Below are positions 59,094 to 64,000 of a DNA stretch of 64,000 nt, piece after piece. Source of the stretch: Methylocystis sp. (GTDB lineage: Bacteria; Pseudomonadota; Alphaproteobacteria; Rhizobiales; Beijerinckiaceae); NCBI GenBank assembly GCA_024506175.1, contig JAMBEQ010000266.1, positions 39,477-103,476 on the forward strand, written 5' to 3'. The translations under genes and the position numbers were made by a program. Numbering within the stretch: the stretch's first letter is position 1; each line of letters opens with the position of its first letter. The notes under the pieces were generated by a model, which worked only from the letters and a program-made list of their open reading frames with translations, was not told the DNA's origin and made no database searches.

Positions 59094-59588
59094 ATGTACC
59101 GTCCCCGCAACGCCCGATCCGTCACGTCCGAAGCCTTCGGGTTCGCCACGCTCCTCGAAGAGATGACGGGGCAGCCGCTCGCGCTGCTCTATCACTCCGA
59201 AGAGCTGCACCCGCTCATCAAGGAGTGCGTGGCGCATTACGACGAGTGCAGCCAGCCGAAGCTCTCCGATCGCTTCGTCGTGAACGTGCGCGAGCCGCTC
59301 GATCGGCTGCAGCAGCTCATGTGCCTCACCGCGTTCGGCGTGCGCGGCGATCGACGCATCAGCCGCCCGCGCATCTGGGCCGCGACGACCGACATCCACG
59401 TCGACATCGTGCGCGACCCGCGCTCGCGGCTCACCGTCATGGCGAAGCTCCTCGCGCACGTGAAGGGCATGCTCGAACGCGGCAGCCCGAGCGAGATGCT
59501 CGAAGACGGCAAGGATCCGACGCCACTCGATCTCAGCGACAGCCAGCGCTGGGCGGCGACCTCGGACAGCAATCCGCACGCGAGGTGA
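59094..59588 (+). CDS. Protein of unknown function between terminase genes
   Basis: A 164-residue protein with FATLLEEMTGQPLALLYHSEELHPLIKECVAHY and a helical C-terminus. Not recognised. Its place between the terminase subunits suggests a packaging accessory. Confidence 0.55.
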   Translation: MYRPRNARSVTSEAFGFATLLEEMTGQPLALLYHSEELHPLIKECVAHYDECSQPKLSDRFVVNVREPLDRLQQLMCLTAFGVRGDRRISRPRIWAATTDIHVDIVRDPRSRLTVMAKLLAHVKGMLERGSPSEMLEDGKDPTPLDLSDSQRWAATSDSNPHAR

Positions 59589-59591
59589 GCG

Positions 59592-61295
59592 ATGGCGCGC
59601 GCGCTCGACCCGAACCAGATCCCGCCGCACCTGCGCGATCCGGAGCGCCTCAAGAAGATCGTCGCCATGGTCGAGATGGCCGCGCGCAAGTCGCGCGAGC
59701 ATCCTGCTCCGTTCTTCGAGTTCGTGATGCGCGACGAGAAGCAGAGCCCGGTGCGCATCGCTCCGCACCAAGACGTCGCGCTCGACTTCATCCTCAAGCA
59801 CCAACGCTCGGTCAACATCTGGCCGGTCAACCACTCGAAGACGTTCCTCATGGCGGCGCTCACGCTCTGGCTGCTCGGGACCGACCCGACGACCCGAGGC
59901 GCGATCGTGAGCGCGACGCAGGAGCAGGCCGCGAAGCCGCTCGCGATGGTGAGCGACTACATCCTCACGAGCCGCGAGCTACGCATCGTCTTCCCGCACC
60001 TCCGTCCGAGCCCGCGCATCAGCAGCACGCTCGGCGCGAAGCGAGATCCTTGGACGCAGACTGCCATCACCGTCGACCGCCCGCGCGGCATCCGCGATCC
60101 CTCGCTCCGAGCGGTCGGCTACGAAGGCGCGATCCTCGGCTCGCGTCTCGACTGGATCATCATCGACGACATCCTTACGGTCGAGAACACGCACACCGAC
60201 GAGCAGAGGAAGAAGCTCGTCGAGTGGGTCGAGAACGCTGTCTTCACCCGACTCGAACCGGGCCCGCACACGCGCATCGTGGTCATGAACACACCGTGGC
60301 ATCCCGAGGATCTCGTGCATCAGCTCGAACGGCGCGGCTGGCCGACGATGCGCATGTCCTCGCTCGGCGACATCCGCGTGCAGGATGACCTCGATCTCGT
60401 GCGCGAGGCGCGCGAAGCGGGTCGCACGTATTCGTTCTGGGACCACGACGGCGTGCGCATGAAGACGAAGAAGCCCACCGAGCAGGTCATGCGGCTCACC
60501 GCGCACGATCCCGACCCGCTCAACATCAAGCCGCTCTGGCCGGAGCGCTTCCCGCCCGAGGAGCTGGAACGTCGCAGGCGCGCGACGACGCTGCCCGCGT
60601 GGAACCGTTCGTGGCTCTGCGACGCGCGAAGCGACGACGAAGCCTTCTGCAAGAACGAGTACGTCGAGCTTTGTAAGAAGAACGCGCGCGAGAAGCACGT
60701 GCACGGGTTCGTTCACGAGTGGAAGGCCGGCGGGCTCGTCTTCACGGGCGTCGACCTCGCGTTCAAGGAAGGCGACCACCACGACCTCACCGCGTTCTTC
60801 ACGTTCGCGATCCTCGACGGAGGCTTCCGGCAGATCCTCGACATCGAGACGGGACGTTGGCCCGCGCCCGTTATCGTTGAGAAGATCATCGACAAGTCGA
60901 AGCGCTTCGACAGCATCGTCACCGTCGAGGACAACCAAGGGCAGTCGATGATGCAGAAGTTCGTACTCGACAAGGACGCGAGCGTCGCGATCCGCCCGTA
61001 CACGACGACCTCGCGCAAGGCTCACCCCGAGTACGGCGTCGCGAGCGTGTTCATCGAGATGGCGAACGGAGCGTGGCTTATCCCGAACACCCCGCGCGGC
61101 GAGATGAACCGCGAGACCGAAGCCTTCGTCAACGCGTGCCTGAACTACGTGCCCGAGAAGCACACGGCCGACGTGCTCATGGCGCAGTTCTTCGCTCGTG
61201 AGCAGGCTGCGAAGTGGGGCGCGCTCTCCGGCGGCGATCTCGCGATGCAGATGCAGGGGCAGGGCTCGATCGCGCAGAGCATCATGGATCGCTGA
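59592..61295 (+). CDS. terL: Terminase large subunit
   Basis: A 567-residue packaging motor and nuclease. The Walker A is deviant, WPVNHSKTF near residues 77-85 (Ser in place of the usual Gly before Lys). Walker B is DWIIIDDI near 187. The C-terminal RNase H-like nuclease has FTGVDLAFKEGDHHD near residue 384, VEDNQ near 446 and a late Asp in HTADVLMAQFF. Length fits the large terminase family. It cuts concatemers and drives DNA into the head. Confidence 0.9.
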   Translation: MARALDPNQIPPHLRDPERLKKIVAMVEMAARKSREHPAPFFEFVMRDEKQSPVRIAPHQDVALDFILKHQRSVNIWPVNHSKTFLMAALTLWLLGTDPTTRGAIVSATQEQAAKPLAMVSDYILTSRELRIVFPHLRPSPRISSTLGAKRDPWTQTAITVDRPRGIRDPSLRAVGYEGAILGSRLDWIIIDDILTVENTHTDEQRKKLVEWVENAVFTRLEPGPHTRIVVMNTPWHPEDLVHQLERRGWPTMRMSSLGDIRVQDDLDLVREAREAGRTYSFWDHDGVRMKTKKPTEQVMRLTAHDPDPLNIKPLWPERFPPEELERRRRATTLPAWNRSWLCDARSDDEAFCKNEYVELCKKNAREKHVHGFVHEWKAGGLVFTGVDLAFKEGDHHDLTAFFTFAILDGGFRQILDIETGRWPAPVIVEKIIDKSKRFDSIVTVEDNQGQSMMQKFVLDKDASVAIRPYTTTSRKAHPEYGVASVFIEMANGAWLIPNTPRGEMNRETEAFVNACLNYVPEKHTADVLMAQFFAREQAAKWGALSGGDLAMQMQGQGSIAQSIMDR

Positions 61296-61306
61296 GGAGT
61301 CGAACG

Positions 61307-61489
61307 ATGGCGCAGATGACCGAGAAGCAGCGCGCGAAGCTCGCGAGGTACGAAGAGGAGCGCATGCGCGCGATTCGCGCTGGGCTCGATCCGGGGCAGC
61401 TCTCAGAGGTCGAGCACGATCCGAACTGCACGGGCTGCGACGACTGCACCTACGAGCCTCCTCCGATTGCGGGCACGCTGCGACTCTGA
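61307..61489 (+). CDS. Small protein with CxxC pair
   Basis: A 60-residue protein from ATG 61307, with GAGGAG upstream. Charged helix followed by CTGCDDCTYEPP. Lies just after terminase. Function unknown. Confidence 0.5.
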   Translation: MAQMTEKQRAKLARYEEERMRAIRAGLDPGQLSEVEHDPNCTGCDDCTYEPPPIAGTLRL

Positions 61490-61507
61490 CGCGGCATCGG
61501 TCGGAGC

Positions 61508-61687
61508 ATGCCGAACATCGCGCTCGAATGGCTCGTCGCCGAGTGGAAGGCCGGACGCATCGACATGCACGTCGCTGACGTCTCGCACGATCTGCAGGAC
61601 ACGCTCGTCACCTTCCGCATCCCGAAGCCGCCCGAGGACGTGCACAAGAAGCTCGACTCGCTCCGGCAGTTCATTCGAGGCGAGTGA
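61508..61687 (+). CDS. Small protein of unknown function
   Basis: A 59-residue protein, MPNIALEWLVAEWKAGRIDM..., from ATG 61508 to TGA at 61685-61687, overlapping the next start. The upstream GCGGCATCGG-TC-GGAGCATG is nearly the same as that before the helicase gene at 16518. Not recognised. Confidence 0.55.
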   Translation: MPNIALEWLVAEWKAGRIDMHVADVSHDLQDTLVTFRIPKPPEDVHKKLDSLRQFIRGE

Positions 61688-61995
61688 TGATCACGAAGGA
61701 AGACATCCTCGATTACATCCGCGCGCAGGCGGGCGACCCGACGCTTCGCGATGCAGTGCTCGTCTTCGTCGAGGGCGCGATCGATGAGCACCCGGAGCTG
61801 CTCGCGAAGTTCGACGACATCAAGAAGACGATCGAGGACGGGCTCTCGAACGCGGCTGATCAGGCGTACGGGCACGCGGTCGACGTCTGCAACATCGTTG
61901 CGAGCAAGCTCACCCACGACCCGCACGCGCGAGCGGGCGCTACGATGTGCGCGAAGTACATCGCCGAGCTGCGTGAGGAGATGAAAGCGGGATGA
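61684..61995 (+). CDS. Protein of unknown function
   Basis: A 103-residue helical protein from GTG 61684 or ATG 61687 (KEDILDYIRAQAGDPTLRDAVLVFVEGAIDEHPELL). Overlaps neighbours by four bases. Not recognised. Confidence 0.5.
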   Translation: MMITKEDILDYIRAQAGDPTLRDAVLVFVEGAIDEHPELLAKFDDIKKTIEDGLSNAADQAYGHAVDVCNIVASKLTHDPHARAGATMCAKYIAELREEMKAG

Positions 61996-62216
61996 TTGGA
62001 CGCATGCCGTTCCTGGTCGACTGGCTCGTCGAGCTGCTCGAAGACGACAAGGTCGTGAGCATGGTCGTCGTCTCCGCCGCGAGCTGGTACGACGCGCGCG
62101 TGGAAGCCGTACGCCTCAGCGAAGACGTCGATCGATGGCCGAGCGACCCGCTCTCGCGAAGCATCCGCTGCGTGCCGCGGCATGAAGTGGGGCATGGGAA
62201 GAAGCGAAGTCGATAG
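61992..62216 (+). CDS. Small protein of unknown function
   Basis: A 74-residue protein (PFLVDWLVELLEDDKVVSMVVVSAASWYDARVE). Its end overlaps the next gene. Not recognised. Confidence 0.45.
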   Translation: MIGRMPFLVDWLVELLEDDKVVSMVVVSAASWYDARVEAVRLSEDVDRWPSDPLSRSIRCVPRHEVGHGKKRSR

Positions 62217-62508
62217 GCGCAGCGCGAACGCAGCGCTCGACAAGGCAATCCTCGAAGTGCTCCGGCGCAACGTTGCTCCGTTCAATCCCGAGCGACGTCT
62301 GCCGGTCACGCTTGGCGATCTCACGCTCGTCCTCGTGAACATGCGCGTGAGCTTCACGGGGGGCAGGCTTGACGCTGCGCTGCAGCGGCTCCGGAAGCAG
62401 GGGCTCATCGCACGCTCGACCGAGCCCGCTTCGCAGCACGGCTGGATCTTCGTCGAGCCGAAGAAGGGCCGTGACGTGCCGCGCTCGCACTACCCGAGGG
62501 CGAAGTGA
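62194..62508 (+). CDS. Winged-helix-like small protein
   Basis: A 104-residue protein from ATG 62194 (MGRSEVDRRSANAAL...), with ATG 62182 as alternative. GCGGCAT is ten bases before 62194. RRLPVTLGDLTLVLVNMRVSFTGGRLDAALQRLRKQGLIARS has the helix-turn-helix-wing pattern. Possible DNA-binding regulator. Overlaps both neighbours. Confidence 0.5.
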   Translation: MGRSEVDRRSANAALDKAILEVLRRNVAPFNPERRLPVTLGDLTLVLVNMRVSFTGGRLDAALQRLRKQGLIARSTEPASQHGWIFVEPKKGRDVPRSHYPRAK

Positions 62509-62897
62509 ATCCGCCGAAGGTCGAGCCGCACCCGAAGACGGGCGTGCTCGAAGTCATCGAGGCGAAGAACCCGCACGAGAGTCCCGACCCAAGCTACTGC
62601 CCGGCGTGCGGAGCGCACTACACGCGCGAGCATCATCAGAGCTGCGCGATCGTCGCCGCGCGCAAGGCCGCCTACGAGCGCGGCGAGACAGAGCAGAGGC
62701 GGCTCTACGACGCGAGCTTCGAGGGGCGCGTCGCGAATCTCGGGCTCATGCCTCCGTTCAAGGCGCGCGAGACGGCGTGCGCGTTCATCGTCGAGGATCG
62801 TGCTGCAGTGACGGTCTGCGAGTGCGACGTCGTCGAGCGTGCGGTGCTCATTGCCGACGCGCTCAACTTCGCGCGCTATTACGACGACGAGGATTGA
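62505..62897 (+). CDS. Zinc-site protein of unknown function
   Basis: A 130-residue protein from GTG 62505, with CPACGAHYTREHHQSC near residues 32-47 (C2HC-like). The rest is mixed. Function unknown. Confidence 0.55.
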   Translation: MNPPKVEPHPKTGVLEVIEAKNPHESPDPSYCPACGAHYTREHHQSCAIVAARKAAYERGETEQRRLYDASFEGRVANLGLMPPFKARETACAFIVEDRAAVTVCECDVVERAVLIADALNFARYYDDED

Positions 62898-62970
62898 TCC
62901 TCGAAGCCGGAGCGCTTACCTTCCCTCGGTGTCCCGCCGTCGACATCGACGACATCACCGGAGAAAGCAC

Positions 62971-63327
62971 ATGACGCAGCCGACCGACCCGAACGCACCG
63001 CCGCCCGCTCCCGCACCGGCACCGGCACCCGCCGATCCCATCGACGCCGACGTCCTCGCGCTCAAGGGCGCCGCGAGCGACTACGCAGCCGCGAAGGCGG
63101 AGGCCGACCAGGCGCACGCCAACCTCGACGGCGTGAAGGCGAAGGGAGCCGCCGACGTCGCAGCCGCGCAGGCTGCCGCCGACGCGAACACCGCGAGCGC
63201 GCAGCAAGCGGCCGACAGCGCCGACGCGACCGCGCAGGCGAAGCACGTCGCGCTCACCGCGGCGATCGGCAAGGTCGTGAGCGACGCCGAAGCGGAGGAT
63301 CCGAGCGCGACGAAGCCCGCGCAGTAG
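62971..63327 (+). CDS. Ala-rich coiled-coil protein
   Basis: A 118-residue protein with a PAPAPAPA N-terminal linker and a long Ala/Asp/Lys helix (DVAAAQAAADANTASAQQAADSADATAQ). GGAGAA precedes ATG 62971. Possibly structural (head decoration or scaffold-like) since it lies near the terminase, but this is only context. Confidence 0.5.
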   Translation: MTQPTDPNAPPPAPAPAPAPADPIDADVLALKGAASDYAAAKAEADQAHANLDGVKAKGAADVAAAQAAADANTASAQQAADSADATAQAKHVALTAAIGKVVSDAEAEDPSATKPAQ

Positions 63328-63397
63328 GAGTTGCCCGCGTTCCCCCCAACGCGGCATCAGGACGGCACGTGGGCATACCGCTCGCGTGCCGTTCTTC

Positions 63398-63403
63398 TAT
63401 TCT
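63398..63403 (+). promoter_or_regulatory. TATTCT box seven bases before start
   Basis: TATTCT-N7-ATG (63411). No -35 of the usual kind was seen. Confidence 0.35.
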
Positions 63404-63410
63404 GAGGCGC

Positions 63411-63746
63411 ATGCTCATCGAGCAGCGAGGTCATCGGTGCGGCTACTGCCATCTTCCGACGAAGCGGCAGATGCCGACGCAGAACGGAGTGATCATGCTC
63501 GCGTGCTCGGACGCGTGCGAGGCGGCGCTCAAGGCGCGCTGCGAGGGCTACGACGAGATCCGGATTCGCCATGCGTGGAACGCCTGCACGGCCGAGGAGC
63601 GACGCCCGCGCAGTCAACACGTCTTTACTGAGAGCGGCGTGCATCCCGTCGCGCGCGAAGAATCGACCGCTCCGCGGCATGAGGCCGAACGTGGGCCCGC
63701 GATTCTCGAAGCTGAAGCCGCTCGTCAGGGTGAAGGACCGAGCTAA
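63411..63746 (+). CDS. Small zinc-site protein
   Basis: A 111-residue protein. CGYCHLPTKRQ and CSDACEAAL suggest one zinc site near residues 10-40. ATG 63411 follows a TATTCT box; an upstream GTG at 63369 is preceded by GCGGCAT at 11 bases and would add 14 residues. A palindrome copy lies inside the coding region and the last 68 bases overlap the next gene, so the C-terminal third is doubtful. Confidence 0.5.
   Translation: MLIEQRGHRCGYCHLPTKRQMPTQNGVIMLACSDACEAALKARCEGYDEIRIRHAWNACTAEERRPRSQHVFTESGVHPVAREESTAPRHEAERGPAILEAEAARQGEGPS
63611..63630. promoter_or_regulatory. 20-base palindrome, copy 6 (two changes)
   Basis: CAGTCAACACGTCTTTACTG. The two changes (C at position 8, T at position 15) are placed differently from those in copy 5. 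About 50 bases before the next start. Confidence 0.65.
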
Positions 63747-63879
63747 GCTCGACGAGATCGACGAGCACTTCGACAGCGTGCGCGAGAAGCATCACCCGCA
63801 CGCGCTCACGCGCGACGACTTCGACGACGGCGTTCCTTTCAGCACCACACTCGACCCCGACGAGGATGACGAACCATGA
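63679..63879 (+). CDS. Small acidic protein
   Basis: A 66-residue protein from ATG 63679 or 62 residues from GTG 63691, the latter with GCGGCAT ten bases upstream. The C-terminus is acidic (TTLDPDEDDEP). Not recognised. Confidence 0.5.
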   Translation: MRPNVGPRFSKLKPLVRVKDRAKLDEIDEHFDSVREKHHPHALTRDDFDDGVPFSTTLDPDEDDEP

Positions 63880-64000
63880 CGACGAACTTCGACACGAAGC
63901 AGGTCATCGAACAGATCGGGCGTGACATCGAGACGTGCGCGGAGAACGCGAAGCGCGCCGCGCTCCGCTCCGAAGACGACGCCGCGATGCGACTCACCGA
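63876..64000 (+). CDS. Partial gene at window end
   Basis: Starts at ATG 63876, overlapping the previous stop, and runs off the window (MTTNFDTKQVIEQIGRDIE...). Helical and charged in the 41 visible codons. Cannot be identified. Confidence 0.5.
   Translation, partial: MTTNFDTKQVIEQIGRDIETCAENAKRAALRSEDDAAMRLT

Noticed and set aside
1..64000. CRISPR arrays and integrase/attachment sites
   Set aside because: No regularly spaced direct repeats with unique spacers and no integrase motif were seen.

Overview
The window looks like about two thirds to three quarters of the genome of a tailed bacteriophage with a contractile tail (myovirus), infecting a GC-rich bacterium. Evidence: dense single-strand packing with 1-4 base start/stop overlaps, a tape measure gene preceded by a frameshifted tail chaperone, a Mu/P2-type baseplate set (hub, spike, gp25-like wedge, J-like protein), a full replication/recombination set, and a terminase pair. 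GC content is high throughout (about two thirds by eye) and GTG starts are common. No integrase, repressor, capsid, portal, sheath or tube gene is visible. Terminase sits at 58-61 kb and the tape measure at position 700, so the head and tail-tube genes probably lie outside the window, between its right and left ends on a circular map. The host cannot be named from this sequence.

Layout. 0-16.1 kb: tail chaperone with a -1 frameshift site, tape measure, tail-hub/baseplate genes, an HNH endonuclease, tail fibre, then small membrane proteins that may form a lysis group. Two minus-strand insertions lie here: three overlapping small genes at 9852-10668 (two with zinc-finger motifs) and a single gene at 15281-15622. 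16.1-16.5 kb: the only long non-coding stretch, with two tandem hairpins and a possible promoter. 16.5-25.6 kb: SF2 helicase, DnaB helicase, CHC2/TOPRIM primase, HTH proteins, a sigma-like protein and a SAP/ParB-like protein. 25.6-40 kb: tRNA-like remnant, family B DNA polymerase with an extra C-terminal domain, ssDNA-binding-like protein, RecA, UvrD-like helicase, SbcD, Dam-type methylase, SbcC, RuvC-like resolvase, ParB-methylase fusion. 40-58.4 kb: many small genes (an unusual number with CxxC zinc pairs), endonuclease VII, a dATP/dGTP pyrophosphohydrolase-like protein, DUF932 and DUF6011 genes, a PP-loop ATPase, ThyX, a deoxyribosyltransferase-like protein and a DHH phosphoesterase. 58.4-64 kb: terminase small and large subunits and small genes.

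Regulation is the most striking part. (1) A 20-base palindrome, CAGTCAAGACGTCTTGACTG, occurs six times at 7-13 kb spacing (three perfect copies), mostly at gene boundaries. (2) Promoters of one type (TTGCGC-N17-TAGGTT/TACGTT behind an A-tract) drive three successive genes at 43-45.3 kb; two of their leaders form a hairpin with GAGGA in the loop, and related promoters precede the sigma-like gene and the terminase genes. (3) A TANNNT box lies 6-7 bases before several start codons that lack a ribosome binding site, as in leaderless transcription. (4) GCGGCAT lies 10-12 bases before a dozen start codons, once on the minus strand. The combination suggests a phage-specific regulatory scheme; the palindrome family is the best candidate for an undescribed system.
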